Shown here in pieces: positions 1-7,962 of a stretch of DNA of 64,000 bases (its first letter is position 1; every line of letters starts with the position of its first letter). Where the stretch lies: NCBI RefSeq assembly GCF_003545695.1, contig NZ_QUZZ01000002.1:534731-598730 (forward strand). The letters run 5' to 3'. The notes below the pieces were generated by a model, which did not search any database, was not told the origin of the DNA, and worked only from the letters and a program-made list of their open reading frames with translations. The position numbers were made by a program, and so were the translations under genes. This DNA comes from Taibaiella helva. GTDB lineage: Bacteria; Bacteroidota; Bacteroidia; Chitinophagales; Chitinophagaceae.

Positions 1-320
1 AAGGGCTGAGAACTGTTGCCCAGCAGGGAATCGCCGTTGGGCATAGGCATATGCTCCCGGTTAAAGCATATCGGACCGGCGCAGTAAAAAAGGAGCTCGC
101 CGGTATTGGGATCGGCTACAGAAGCGGCGCCTTCCCAGCAATCTACCGATGAGATGAAAGGTATACCCGTATTGAAATTCATCCCTGCCTTCTGACCGAA
201 TACCCACACGCCATTCGCCTTGAGGAAGCCCGCTTCCTGGTTGTATTGCGCTCCCGAACGGAAGCACAGGCAGCAGCACAGGAAGAAAAGAAGGGCGGTG
301 CCCGATAAATGCCGGTTCAT
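1..320 (-). CDS. Secreted gliding/T9SS-type protein, N-terminal part (cut by window edge)
   Basis: The minus-strand frame opens at ATG 320 and runs off the left edge. It begins with a signal peptide (MNRHLSGTALLFFLCCCLCF) and then shows the pattern WVFGQKAGMNF, EGAASVADPNTGELLFY and MPMPNGDSLLGNSS. This matches the start of large Bacteroidota secreted proteins of the WYFGxxAG...EGxAsisDxxGxLLFYTDG...MPNGxxLxGxxS type, which usually end in a gliding-motility or type 9 secretion C-terminal domain. That end is outside the window, so the secretion route is inference. The family is fairly sure; the role (adhesin-like surface protein) is a guess. Confidence 0.6.
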   Translation of the reverse strand, partial: MNRHLSGTALLFFLCCCLCFRSGAQYNQEAGFLKANGVWVFGQKAGMNFNTGIPFISSVDCWEGAASVADPNTGELLFYCAGPICFNREHMPMPNGDSLLGNSSQP

Positions 321-533
321 GGTATCCAGGGTTTGATGGCGTGCAAAACTATTCCCTGCAACGAAGGAAGGCTAAGCAGCAGCGAAATAATATACGCTTT
401 TATATGACCTGTTTCCTGGTTCAGCCGTTGGGAAAAGCAACTGCTTTGCAGGAGAATACCTGGAAATGTGTAGTGAAATGGTAATGGGAAACAGGTAGCC
501 TTTGCGGCGCTGCTTTGCAGCGAACATAAACAA

Positions 534-568
534 GCCCGGACACATACGCTTATGCGTTGTGTCCGGGC
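534..568 (-). terminator. Hairpin downstream of MFS gene
   Basis: An 11-bp perfect stem (GCCCGGACACA, 534-544, with 558-568) is extended by a 4-bp inner stem around a TTAT loop. It lies just after the stop of the leftward MFS gene and is followed on the minus strand by a T-rich stretch, so it most likely ends that transcript. Confidence 0.7.
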
Positions 569-589
569 CTGCTCAAACAAGAACCGGTG

Positions 590-1783
590 CTAAGCGCGCA
601 TGATGCCCGGCTGTAGCTCTTTTTCCGCTTCAGCGTCTGCCGGTGCTGTAGCTTCCTGCTTTTTGCCTAGCGGTATGAAGCTCAGGGCCAGGGTCGCAGC
701 CAGGAGGGAGATGCTCATCCACAATACCTGGTGTACACCATAGCGGGCAATGATGAGGCCGCCCAGCATAGTACCCAGGGAAATGCCGATGTTATAGCAG
801 GAGGTCAGCAGGCTGTTGACAAACTCCAGCGCACTGTGCGGCACCGAACGGGTGGTACGGATATTGCCGATCAGGAAACCGCCGGTATGTACCGCGCCCC
901 AAAGGGAAAGAATAAAGACCATGGGTATAAAGAAGCCGCCGAAAGTATAAGCCAGCAGCTGAACAAGGATAAGCGAAGCGAAAAAGACACGCGTGGTCAG
1001 CAGCACATTCTTGCTGAGCGCAAGGCCTGTAAGCCAGTTGCCCAGTACGCCCAAACCACCGAACAAAAGCAGCATTACGCTGATCTGCGTACCGTTCATC
1101 TGCGTGATCTTTTCCAGGTAGGCAGCAAGGTAGCCATAGCTGGAGAACATGCCGCTCAGCATCAGGATGGTGGAGACCAGGTTCAGCCAAAGCTGCGGGC
1201 TTTTTAAAACGAACAGCTGGCTTTCACCAGCTGTCTTCTTCGACGCCGGCATCGAAGGCACGAAGAACAGCAGGCCCATAAAGGCGATAAGGCTCACCAG
1301 GCTGGACAGGAAGAAGGAGGCCTGCCAGTTGTGAAAGAACTCCGCTGCATAAGTAGTGATAGGGACACCCATCACCGTGGCAATGCTCACACCCGACATC
1401 ACTACGGATACTGCTTTGCTCCCCGATTCTTTGAAAGCCGCAGCCAGTGAAATATTCCAGAAGAGCGGGTGCAGCACGGCCGGCAGCACGCGTGCGATCA
1501 TCAGTACGGTAAAATTGGGTGAGAAAGCTGAAAGCAGGTTGGAGACCACGAACACAGCCAGCACGGCAGACATCAGCACCTTGCGGTTCAGCCTGCCGGT
1601 CACAGCAGTGATCAAAGGTGAAGACAGCGCAACGGTTAATGCGAAAGCGCTGAGCAGCCATCCCGCCGTATCCAGGGAAACGTCAAAAACTTTAGCGAGA
1701 TTGGGTAAGATACCGATAACACCGAATTCAGTGGTAATGATACCAAATGCGCCAAGGGCCATTGCATAGATCGATCTTTTCAT
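590..1783 (-). CDS. MFS transporter, DHA1/AraJ-like exporter
   Basis: A 397-residue protein with about 12 hydrophobic segments, starting MKRSIYAMALGAFGIITTEF. The loop with GRLNRKVLM between helices 2 and 3 is the family A-motif region of DHA1 exporters (AraJ/YdhP/NepI-like). Such proteins export sugars, nucleosides or drugs by proton antiport; the substrate cannot be read here. An ArsR regulator lies 79 bp upstream on the same strand, and an operator-like motif sits between the two genes, so the exporter is probably under ArsR control. A hairpin follows the stop. Length is normal for the family. Confidence 0.85.
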   Translation of the reverse strand: MKRSIYAMALGAFGIITTEFGVIGILPNLAKVFDVSLDTAGWLLSAFALTVALSSPLITAVTGRLNRKVLMSAVLAVFVVSNLLSAFSPNFTVLMIARVLPAVLHPLFWNISLAAAFKESGSKAVSVVMSGVSIATVMGVPITTYAAEFFHNWQASFFLSSLVSLIAFMGLLFFVPSMPASKKTAGESQLFVLKSPQLWLNLVSTILMLSGMFSSYGYLAAYLEKITQMNGTQISVMLLLFGGLGVLGNWLTGLALSKNVLLTTRVFFASLILVQLLAYTFGGFFIPMVFILSLWGAVHTGGFLIGNIRTTRSVPHSALEFVNSLLTSCYNIGISLGTMLGGLIIARYGVHQVLWMSISLLAATLALSFIPLGKKQEATAPADAEAEKELQPGIMRA

Positions 1784-1805
1784 CAGTTTTGTTTATTTAA
1801 ATATT

Positions 1806-1818
1806 TAAATGTTTCGAT
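1806..1818 (-). promoter_or_regulatory. Operator-like half site upstream of MFS gene
   Basis: TAAATGTTTCGAT here repeats most of the right arm of the palindrome in front of the ArsR gene (TAAATGTTTCTAT, 2193-2205). It lies about 25 bp before the MFS start. It may be a second ArsR site; only one arm is well conserved. Confidence 0.4.
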
Positions 1819-1862
1819 GTATTTAAAGCCTGCATTTCATAGTAAGCAGGAGAAGAAAATAA

Positions 1863-2141
1863 TTAATCCTTTAAAGCACTCAGGCTGCTGATATAATCGT
1901 CCAGCACTTCTTCATTCAAAACATACTTCAGGTTGCGGCCTTCTTTTTCCGGGATCAGCAGATCTGCGTCCACCAGCTGCTTCAGGTGGTGGGAAACGGA
2001 AGGCTGGGTGAGGTCGAGCAGCTCCGTGATCTCCGCACAATACAGGCAACCCTTTTTCTTTTTGAATTGCTGAAGAATGGTGATCCTGCTGGCATCGCTT
2101 AACGCACGGGCGATCTTCTCAAATTTTTTATTGTCCATCAT
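1863..2141 (-). CDS. ArsR-family transcriptional repressor
   Basis: A 92-residue winged-helix protein: MMDNKKFEKIARALSDASR, then the recognition helix region LTQPSVSHHLKQLVDADLL and the wing EGRNLKYVLN. ArsR proteins repress nearby efflux genes and release DNA on binding an inducer. A GCLYCAEI stretch holds two cysteines that could bind metal or sense redox (inference). The open frame continues upstream to 2183, but the -7 promoter box lies inside that stretch, so I chose the ATG ATG at 2141/2138. It is transcribed toward the MFS exporter and probably represses both. Confidence 0.85.
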   Translation of the reverse strand: MMDNKKFEKIARALSDASRITILQQFKKKKGCLYCAEITELLDLTQPSVSHHLKQLVDADLLIPEKEGRNLKYVLNEEVLDDYISSLSALKD

Positions 2142-2163
2142 CCGAACAAATTGAATACGGAAG

Positions 2164-2205
2164 CAAAGGTAGGTGTAAAACATAGAAACATGTAAATGTT
2201 TCTAT
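2164..2205 (-). promoter_or_regulatory. ArsR gene promoter with overlapping palindromic operator
   Basis: On the minus strand a TACCTTTG -7 box (2164-2171) matches the Bacteroidota consensus TAnnTTTG. Just upstream is a perfect 10-4-10 palindrome, ATAGAAACAT (2182-2191) and ATGTTTCTAT (2196-2205), covering the spacer/-33 area. A repressor bound there would block the promoter, as expected for ArsR autoregulation. Confidence 0.7.
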
Positions 2206-2344
2206 TGGAAAAGTCAAAGCCCCTATTGAAGGTTTCAATATACGGTTAATAGACGGATCATGTAATCAAGAACCACAGGAAGCATAACAATGGAGAAGCT
2301 TTTTGCCATCCAACCAAGAGGTCATTTGATTGTTGTCTCTTGTA

Positions 2345-2836
2345 ATGAAAGCATATAAAACAATAGTAGAGACGGCCAGCCGGCTGATCGCCGGCCGGAA
2401 GCTGACCATCGCTTTTGCCGAAAGCGCTACGGCCGGCAAGCTGGTGTATGCCTTTTCCCTGACACCTTATTCCGGCGAGATATTGAAAGGAGCGCTGGTC
2501 TGCTACAATGCTTGTATCAAGGAAGAGGTGCTGGGTATTCCCAAAGCAATGATCGAAACATTTACGCCGGAATCAGCTGAAGTAACCCGGGAGATGGCCC
2601 GCCGGGTACAGCGGCTGATGAGCACCGATATTGCAGTGGCTGTTACCGGGCTCACTACGTCGGGCGGGAGTGAACAGCCTGGAAAGCCCGTGGGGACCAT
2701 GTTCTACTGTGTGTGCTTCCGCAACGAGATTCATGAACGGAAAAAGATTTTCGTTGGCGAGCCTGCGGAGATCATCGAGCTGGCTATCGAGCAGATCGGG
2801 AAAACCATTATTCATTTATTCGAAAAAGGAGCATGA
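2345..2836 (+). CDS. CinA C-terminal domain protein (nicotinamide-nucleotide amidase type)
   Basis: A 163-residue stand-alone CinA-C domain. Motifs are AFAESATAGKLVYAF (family AESxTgG-type active-site region, here with TAGK), the turn around KGALVCYN, and VAVTGLTTSGG...PVGTM. The family hydrolyses nicotinamide mononucleotide to the acid form in NAD salvage. The GxxxGG glycines are slightly altered, so activity is likely but not certain. A TTG at 2330 is in frame, but ATG 2345 fits better. It overlaps the following DUF6766 gene by 4 bp, so the two are cotranscribed. Confidence 0.75.
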   Translation: MKAYKTIVETASRLIAGRKLTIAFAESATAGKLVYAFSLTPYSGEILKGALVCYNACIKEEVLGIPKAMIETFTPESAEVTREMARRVQRLMSTDIAVAVTGLTTSGGSEQPGKPVGTMFYCVCFRNEIHERKKIFVGEPAEIIELAIEQIGKTIIHLFEKGA

Positions 2837-3507
2837 TGGCGAAGCATAAAGACAAAAGCTTTTTTTACAGGAACAGCCTCTCAATTGTTTTTATATCCCT
2901 GTTCCTGCTGGCCCTCGCGGCGCAGGCCTTCTTCGGATGGCGGGAGCATAATGAAACCCTGTCCGATGCAGGCGTGGCCGCAACCGGTTTTCTCAGCTAC
3001 CTGGGAAGCGGGCATTTTTATGCAGCAACTTTCGAAAATTTCCAGAGCGAGTTCCTGCAGATGGCCTTGTATGTTGTGCTGACTATTTCGCTGCGGCAGA
3101 TCGGTTCAGCAGAATCGAAAGACCTTACCCGGCTGGAAGAAGTGGACCGGGTGCCCGATCCGACGCGGCCTGGTGCACCGGGCCCGGTAAAGAAGGGCGG
3201 CTGGCGGCTGAAGCTTTACACGCATTCGCTTTCTATCGCTTTCTTGATCTTGTTCCTGCTGAGCTGGGCCGGCCACTTGTATGGTAGCTACCGGGAGTTT
3301 AACGAGCAGGAGGCTTTAAAGCATAAGCCGCCTAAAGAAATCCTCGCTTTTATGCAGGAGCCGCAGTTTTGGTTTGAGACTTTTCAGAACTGGCAGAGCG
3401 AGTTCCTGTCGGTTGCTTCTATCGTGATCCTTTCCATTTTCTTAAGGCAAAAAGGCTCTCCGGAATCCAAGCCTGTAGACGCGGCGCATATGGAGACCGG
3501 CAAGTAA
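2833..3507 (+). CDS. DUF6766 family membrane protein
   Basis: A 224-residue protein built from two similar halves. Each has a helix (ISLFLLALAAQAFFGWREHNE; LILFLLSWAGHLYGSYREFNE), an ENFQSEFLQ / QNWQSEFLS motif, and a second helix ending in SLRQIGSAESK / FLRQKGSPESK. I recognise this as the DUF6766 pattern; function is unknown. About four membrane helices. The start overlaps the stop of the CinA-C gene (ATGA) and has a good AAAGGAGC ribosome site. It sits in a block of stress-type genes. Confidence 0.75.
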   Translation: MMAKHKDKSFFYRNSLSIVFISLFLLALAAQAFFGWREHNETLSDAGVAATGFLSYLGSGHFYAATFENFQSEFLQMALYVVLTISLRQIGSAESKDLTRLEEVDRVPDPTRPGAPGPVKKGGWRLKLYTHSLSIAFLILFLLSWAGHLYGSYREFNEQEALKHKPPKEILAFMQEPQFWFETFQNWQSEFLSVASIVILSIFLRQKGSPESKPVDAAHMETGK

Positions 3508-3513
3508 ATGGTG

Positions 3514-4590
3514 TTAAGGCTGCTTTGTCGCTTCTTTCCGTTCTTTTCTTTCCTTTTTCATTCGTTCTTTCAGGCCGCCTTCAACGCCGGGTGTGGGTAG
3601 TGTATGAAAAAGGTTACCCGGTCCGGTGGACTTTTCCGGTGTCTGGGTCGCCTGGTATTTGTGTGTCATGTTGGAGCCGATGCGTTCGACAAGACCCGGT
3701 GCTATACGGTGTGCCGCCAGGGCCGCTTTCGCCTTCCAGCCTGCAGCGATCGACCGTTTGCCGCGGAGGCAGGCATGCAAGGTTACATTCACCGCTTTAC
3801 GGGGCGGGTCCAGGGCCATCATGCGGGGAGCATGCCCGGTATATACGGCTGCATGGTCCCATAGCGGGGTGTCCAACGCATAAGGCAGGACCGTGACCAC
3901 CCTGATCTTTTTATACCCGTTCAGGCGCAGCTCCTGTCGTATCGTATTACCGATATTTTGCACCCCGGCTTTCGAGGCAGAGTAGGCCGCCTGGTAAGCA
4001 GTCGGTATATTGCTTTCTACCGAAGCAATATTGATCAGTACACCGGAACCTTGCCGGATAAACTGCTTCATGGCATAAAAACTACCATACAGCACACCGT
4101 TAAGATTCACGTCGATCACCCGCCGCTGGTCGGCAAGAGGTGTTTCCCAGAACCGGCCAACGGCCGCCACGCCGGCATTATTGATCCAGATATCTATGCG
4201 CCCGAACAGCTTGCCCACCGTATCCGCCAGCCGTTCTACCTGTTGTTCCGAAGAGACATCAGTAGGGATCACCAGTGCCCGTCCGCCCGCAGCTTCGATG
4301 GCAGAAGCGACTTTATCCAGTTCGGAACGGTTCCGTGATGCCAGCACGACCGTTGCCCTGCATCGGCCGGCTTCCAGGGCAATGCCCCTGCCCAGGCCGC
4401 TGGAGGCGCCCGTGATTACAAAGATCTTCGGGGACAGCTTTTCCCTTTCGCCGCGGGACAGGTTCCCGGTCCGGCAGGATACGAGGAATAAAAGGAGTCC
4501 TGTCAGCAACAGGACTCCTTTTGGGGCAATTTGCTTAAGCTGCAGCACGGCCGGATGCCTGTGCTTTGCAGTACTGCAATGACTGTTCAT
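3514..4590 (-). CDS. SDR family oxidoreductase with unusual N-terminus
   Basis: A 358-residue short-chain dehydrogenase. It has the cofactor motif TGASSGLG (60-67), NNAG (137-140), and catalytic Ser190, Tyr203 and Lys207 in YSASK. A hydrophobic stretch, GVLLLTGLLLFLVSC, precedes the Rossmann fold and ends in a perfect lipobox (LVSC, Cys39). This would put an NAD(P)-dependent enzyme outside the cytoplasm, which is odd. The C-terminus is Lys/Arg/Glu-rich (KERMKKERKERKE). The N-terminal codons coincide with a strong hairpin that looks like the terminator of the upstream DUF892 gene, so the true start is unsure; no in-frame ATG, GTG or TTG lies between it and the Rossmann motif. Confidence 0.75.
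   Translation of the reverse strand: MNSHCSTAKHRHPAVLQLKQIAPKGVLLLTGLLLFLVSCRTGNLSRGEREKLSPKIFVITGASSGLGRGIALEAGRCRATVVLASRNRSELDKVASAIEAAGGRALVIPTDVSSEQQVERLADTVGKLFGRIDIWINNAGVAAVGRFWETPLADQRRVIDVNLNGVLYGSFYAMKQFIRQGSGVLINIASVESNIPTAYQAAYSASKAGVQNIGNTIRQELRLNGYKKIRVVTVLPYALDTPLWDHAAVYTGHAPRMMALDPPRKAVNVTLHACLRGKRSIAAGWKAKAALAAHRIAPGLVERIGSNMTHKYQATQTPEKSTGPGNLFHTLPTPGVEGGLKERMKKERKERKEATKQP
4490..4522 (-). terminator. Strong hairpin with T-run inside the SDR 5' end
   Basis: A perfect 14-bp inverted repeat (AAAAGGAGTCCTGT, 4490-4503, with 4509-4522) has a 5-nt loop. On the minus strand it is followed by TTTTATT, the form of an intrinsic terminator for the DUF892 gene ending at 4606. It overlaps codons for the hydrophobic N-terminus of the SDR gene. 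Confidence 0.6.
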
Positions 4591-4605
4591 AACGGTTTGT
4601 TTTCG

Positions 4606-5160
4606 TTATTCACTGGCCGCCGCTTCGTTCACATAGCCTTCGGCGATCTCGCTGAGCAGCTGGTCTGTTTCTTTCTCCTCGTCGAGCGTCTGCTGGAGCA
4701 GCCGTTCTGCATCCTTCAGGCCCAGCGTAGCCGATAACGTACGCAAAGTACCATAGCTGGCTATCTCGTAATGCTCCACTTTCTGGGCAGCCGCAATTAG
4801 TGCGGCATCCCGTACCTCGGTACCTTCTTCCGTTTCTTCGATCAGCTCTTCCGCTTCTTTGATCAGTCCTTCCATGGCCTCGCATTTCTTGGAAGTCGGT
4901 CTTTTGCCGAGGCTTTCAAATACCTGTGTCAGGCGTTCTACATGGCCTTCTGTCTGGGTCATGTGGTCTTCAAATGCCTTTTCAAGCTCCTCGGTGGTCG
5001 CGGCTTTCGCCATTTTTTTCAAAGCCTTGACCAATTGCTTTTCGGCCCAGTTGATGTCTTTCAGGGAGTTGACGAACAATTCCATAAGGGCGCCTTCCTC
5101 CTGTGTCGTACGCTTGCTGCGTGTTGCGCCTTTTGCCGGCGCTGTTTTGGTTTGTGTCAT
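4606..5160 (-). CDS. DUF892 ferritin-like protein (YciE/YciF type), copy 1
   Basis: A 184-residue four-helix protein of the YciF/DUF892 family. After a basic tail come LFVNSLKDINWAEKQLVKALKKM, EDHMTQTEGHVERL, KCEAMEGLIKEAEELIEE, AQKVEHYEIASYGTL and LDEEKETDQLLSEIAE. The conserved Glu/His residues are those that bind a di-iron site in the structurally known YciF. The family is linked to general stress; chemistry is not established. Two paralogs lie in this window (9636-10286 and 61860-62432). Start at ATG 5160. Confidence 0.85.
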   Translation of the reverse strand: MTQTKTAPAKGATRSKRTTQEEGALMELFVNSLKDINWAEKQLVKALKKMAKAATTEELEKAFEDHMTQTEGHVERLTQVFESLGKRPTSKKCEAMEGLIKEAEELIEETEEGTEVRDAALIAAAQKVEHYEIASYGTLRTLSATLGLKDAERLLQQTLDEEKETDQLLSEIAEGYVNEAAASE

Positions 5161-5217
5161 AGTACAAATGGTTTTTTTGTGATAAAAAAGCTGTAATTCA
5201 TTTACCGGTATTCGTTC

Positions 5218-6741
5218 TTATTCATCAAGAACTATGAGACGCAGTCCTTCTGAGGCCGGACCATTAAGCATTTCGCCGGTCACCGTATACCTGGCGCCGT
5301 GACAGGGGCAGTCCCAGCTACGTTCAGCGCTGTTCCACTGTACAATGCATCCGGCATGCGGGCATACGGGGTGCAGCGCGTATAGCTTTCCCTGCTCGTC
5401 TTTATACAAGGCGATCTTCTCTTCTTCATAAAGAACGATGCGGCCTTCTCCTTTGGCCAGCGCCGACAGTTCTGTTAAAGATTCCTGTTTGATGCGGTCG
5501 GCAACAAAATGCTTCAGCACGTCTGCATTTTCTTTGACAAACCGGCTGAAGCCGGCTACCGGCTTGATTCTTGAAGGCGACAAAAGACCAGCATAGGGAC
5601 TGTCGCCCGATACGATAAGGTCGCAGAGGATCCGGGCTGCCAATGTGCCGAAGATCATGCCATTGCCACTGTACCCGGTGGCCACAAACTGGTGCTCGCC
5701 ACCGCCCGGCAGGTGCCCGATATAGGGCAGGCCGTCGGCCGGCTCGTAGTATTGAGACGACCAGCGGTAAGCTACGGCCCGTACATCATAATATTTGCGG
5801 GCATACGCTTCCAGCTCGCTGAAGACATGATCGGCATGGGGTTCGTGGCCCGTCTTGTGGTCGTTTCCGCCCACCAGCAGGAGTGGCTTGCCCGCCTGCG
5901 TAGCCGTCCGGAAATAATGATAGGGTTCCTGGAGATCGTAAGCCAATCCATCAGGATATTGATCATTGGCCAGTTCCAGCGCAAGCACATAGGACCGGTA
6001 TGGCGCACAGCGGAAGTGCAGCAGGTTGATGCCGGGCGGTATGTGCGTGGCATATATGATGTCTGTAGCACGATATTCTACCTGGCCTGCATGCACTTTT
6101 TGAAATGCACCTTCAGATTTTATAGATCCTGCTGCTGTATGCTCCTTTATGCTGCCACCTGCAGCAATATATTGCTGCAGCAAGGCAGAAAGATATTTTA
6201 CGGGATGGAACTGTGCTTGCGCGCCGAACCGGATCGCCTTATCAAAAGGCAGCGGAACAGGAATGGTTGCGCTCTGCGCTGCCGGAATACCTACAGCTTC
6301 AAGGCCCTCCTGTATTTTGTCCAATTGCTTGCGTTCCCGTTCATTCTGCGAGAAGAGATAGCCGTCCTTGTACGCAAAATCGCAGTCTATATGATACTGG
6401 TCGACATGACCTTTTATTATGGCAATGGCTTCGGCGGCACCCCTGGCAACCAGGATTGCGTTCTGTTTGCCGAATTTGCTGATGAGATCAGCGTAAGGTG
6501 TATCGATCACCGTATTCAGGTGGGCAGTCGTTCCCGATGTCGTGCCGAAGCCCACATTATGTGCTTCCAGGATAAGGCATTTTTTACCGGACTGCAGCAG
6601 CAGCAGCGCAGTAGTCATACCGGTAATGCCTGCCCCGATAATGATCACATCGAAGGGCCCCGATCCGGGTGTAGTAGCCGGAGCTTCCGTTTTCAGGGAT
6701 TCCTGCCATAAGCTTGTAGAAAAACCATCTCTGTTCTTCAT
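5218..6741 (-). CDS. FAD-dependent oxidoreductase with C-terminal Rieske [2Fe-2S] domain
   Basis: A 507-residue fusion. Residues about 30-400 form a DAO-type FAD domain with DVIIIGAGITG (GAGITG 36-41) and a late ATGYSGNGMIFGTLAA motif. The C-terminus is a Rieske domain: Cys460-Pro-His462 and Cys478-Pro-Cys-His481 are the cluster ligands, with Cys465/Cys480 placed for the usual disulfide. It likely moves electrons between a substrate and the [2Fe-2S] centre; the substrate is unknown. The open frame extends upstream to 6975 but overlaps the neighbour, so ATG 6741, 2 bp after that gene's stop, is the start. Same operon as the membrane gene before it. Confidence 0.85.
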   Translation of the reverse strand: MKNRDGFSTSLWQESLKTEAPATTPGSGPFDVIIIGAGITGMTTALLLLQSGKKCLILEAHNVGFGTTSGTTAHLNTVIDTPYADLISKFGKQNAILVARGAAEAIAIIKGHVDQYHIDCDFAYKDGYLFSQNERERKQLDKIQEGLEAVGIPAAQSATIPVPLPFDKAIRFGAQAQFHPVKYLSALLQQYIAAGGSIKEHTAAGSIKSEGAFQKVHAGQVEYRATDIIYATHIPPGINLLHFRCAPYRSYVLALELANDQYPDGLAYDLQEPYHYFRTATQAGKPLLLVGGNDHKTGHEPHADHVFSELEAYARKYYDVRAVAYRWSSQYYEPADGLPYIGHLPGGGEHQFVATGYSGNGMIFGTLAARILCDLIVSGDSPYAGLLSPSRIKPVAGFSRFVKENADVLKHFVADRIKQESLTELSALAKGEGRIVLYEEEKIALYKDEQGKLYALHPVCPHAGCIVQWNSAERSWDCPCHGARYTVTGEMLNGPASEGLRLIVLDE

Positions 6742-6743
6742 CT

Positions 6744-7247
6744 TCAATACAGTTGGAAGTAGCCGGGATACACACTGTATACCAGCGCCAGCACAAGGCC
6801 GAACAGGATATGACCTAAATAGACCGAGCTGAGAAAAATACCTGTCCGTATCCTTGGTGTCAATGGATGCAGCTTCAGCATGAGCAGCCAGCATAGTACT
6901 GCTACAATGCCGATAAGGGCGCCAAACCCTATTCCTCCGCCAATTCCGGCGGGCAGCCAGTGTTTGGTAAGGCATAGCGCATAGATCAGCGAAAAGAAGA
7001 TGCCTATGGCGTAATGCAGGATATTACCCCATATCAGGGCGACCGGCTGGTGCGATACCTTGCCGGAAGGAGTCGTTGTGAACGTAAATAAAGTACCCAG
7101 CACCCTGGGCACAGCCAGCTGGTAGCCGGTAGCTGCGGCGAACATCCGGACAAACATTGTCATTAAAAAGGTACCGGCAATTCCGGCGAGGATAATTACC
7201 ATATTCAAAAGCTTAACAGTAGTGGTTTGCCTGGGATATTCCGGCAT
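6744..7247 (-). CDS. Small multi-pass membrane protein of unknown function
   Basis: A 167-residue protein with about four hydrophobic helices (MVIILAGIAGTFLMTMFV; ILHYAIGIFFSLIYALCL; GIGFGALIGIVAVLCWLLML; VYLGHILFGLVLALVYSV). I do not recognise the family. It is the first gene of a tight operon with the FAD/Rieske enzyme, with only 2 bp between stop and next start, so it may support that enzyme at the membrane. A -24/-12-like promoter lies 72 bp upstream. Confidence 0.65.
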   Translation of the reverse strand: MPEYPRQTTTVKLLNMVIILAGIAGTFLMTMFVRMFAAATGYQLAVPRVLGTLFTFTTTPSGKVSHQPVALIWGNILHYAIGIFFSLIYALCLTKHWLPAGIGGGIGFGALIGIVAVLCWLLMLKLHPLTPRIRTGIFLSSVYLGHILFGLVLALVYSVYPGYFQLY

Positions 7248-7318
7248 ACCATGGTTATCGCTGTATTCCGGGCAATCTTCTTGCTGGTGTAATAGCGAAC
7301 GGGTCTCTTGAGAAGTAA

Positions 7319-7334
7319 TGCAAGAAATATACCG
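7319..7334 (-). promoter_or_regulatory. Sigma-54-type promoter candidate for membrane/FAD operon
   Basis: Minus strand CGGTATATTTCTTGCA: GG and GC are exactly 10 nt apart and the -12 part is TTGCA, close to the sigma-54 consensus TGGCACGnnnnTTGCW. It ends 72 bp before ATG 7247. Confidence 0.5.
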
Positions 7335-7589
7335 CTTTGCTGCACCGGGAAATAATCACTTGCAGATCATTGTGATAAATGAGCTTCGACCATCGGGCAT
7401 TCCTCTTGCTCCAAGTAAAGTGTGGACAGAAATACCCACCAAGGTGAAATCCTTTCACTGCATGACGGCCGCAATAATTGCTTCTGCCGGCGCACGACAC
7501 AGGAAAAACTTTGCCGGGAATGAGGCTCTTTTTGCCTTGCCGCGCTGCACGGCCGTTCTTAGATCACTGTTGATCAATCTCCGAACATA

Positions 7590-7605
7590 TGGCATGGCAT
7601 ATGCT
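7590..7605 (+). promoter_or_regulatory. Sigma-54-type promoter candidate for 72-aa membrane protein
   Basis: TGGCATGGCATATGCT has a full TGGCA -24 element and TGCT at -12 with the correct 10-nt GG-GC spacing; two consensus positions differ. It lies 94 bp before ATG 7699. The site is also nearly palindromic because it contains CATATG twice. Confidence 0.5.
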
Positions 7606-7698
7606 CTATTCAGTGTAAATCTTCCCGGCGGTCAGCGGCGCTGTTCTATAGGAAGGTCCTGCTGCTGCCGGATCTGTTCACTACTAAAACTATTTTCT

Positions 7699-7917
7699 AT
7701 GCCAAACGAAGGAGCGATGACAAAAGCGATCGAAGAGCAAGCAGCTAAAGTACCCTCAACGGTTTTTCTTATCGGGGCGCTGACCTCAATGGGCGTTTCC
7801 CTTGCCTTCAAGCTTGCCGGCTGTAAGCATACAGCTCTTTTCCTGGGACAATGGGCTGCGCCCTTTTTGCTCCTGGGGCTATACAACAAGATCGTAAAAA
7901 CAGAAGGCCACGATTGA
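7699..7917 (+). CDS. Small two-helix membrane protein
   Basis: A 72-residue protein: MPNEGAMTKAIEEQAAKVPS, one helix around FLIGALTSMGVSLAFKLAG, the motif CKHTALFLGQWAAPF, a second helix and a KTEGHD end. I have seen this pattern in hypothetical proteins of related Bacteroidota; no function is known. The open frame continues upstream without coding character, so ATG 7699 is the start. It has its own terminator and a -24/-12-like promoter, so it looks monocistronic and possibly stress-induced. Confidence 0.7.
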   Translation: MPNEGAMTKAIEEQAAKVPSTVFLIGALTSMGVSLAFKLAGCKHTALFLGQWAAPFLLLGLYNKIVKTEGHD

Positions 7918-7936
7918 TCGAACCAGTCGCAAAAAC

Positions 7937-7962
7937 AAAGCCACCGTGTCAACGGTGGCTTT
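7937..7962 (+). terminator. Intrinsic terminator after 72-aa gene
   Basis: Perfect 11-bp stem AAAGCCACCGT (7937-7947) with 7952-7962, loop GTCA, ending in TTTT. Confidence 0.85.

Larger units (their letters stand above)
7248..7698. other. Intergenic region with divergent -24/-12-like promoters
   Basis: 451 bp without a convincing gene. Open frames here have no recognisable protein pattern. It separates the leftward membrane/FAD operon from the rightward 72-aa gene and holds one promoter-like site for each direction (7319-7334 and 7590-7605). Confidence 0.5.

Noticed and set aside
2296..2318. A -24/-12-like sequence before the CinA-C gene (GG to GC)
   Set aside because: The spacing is 11 nt, and sigma-54 promoters require 10.
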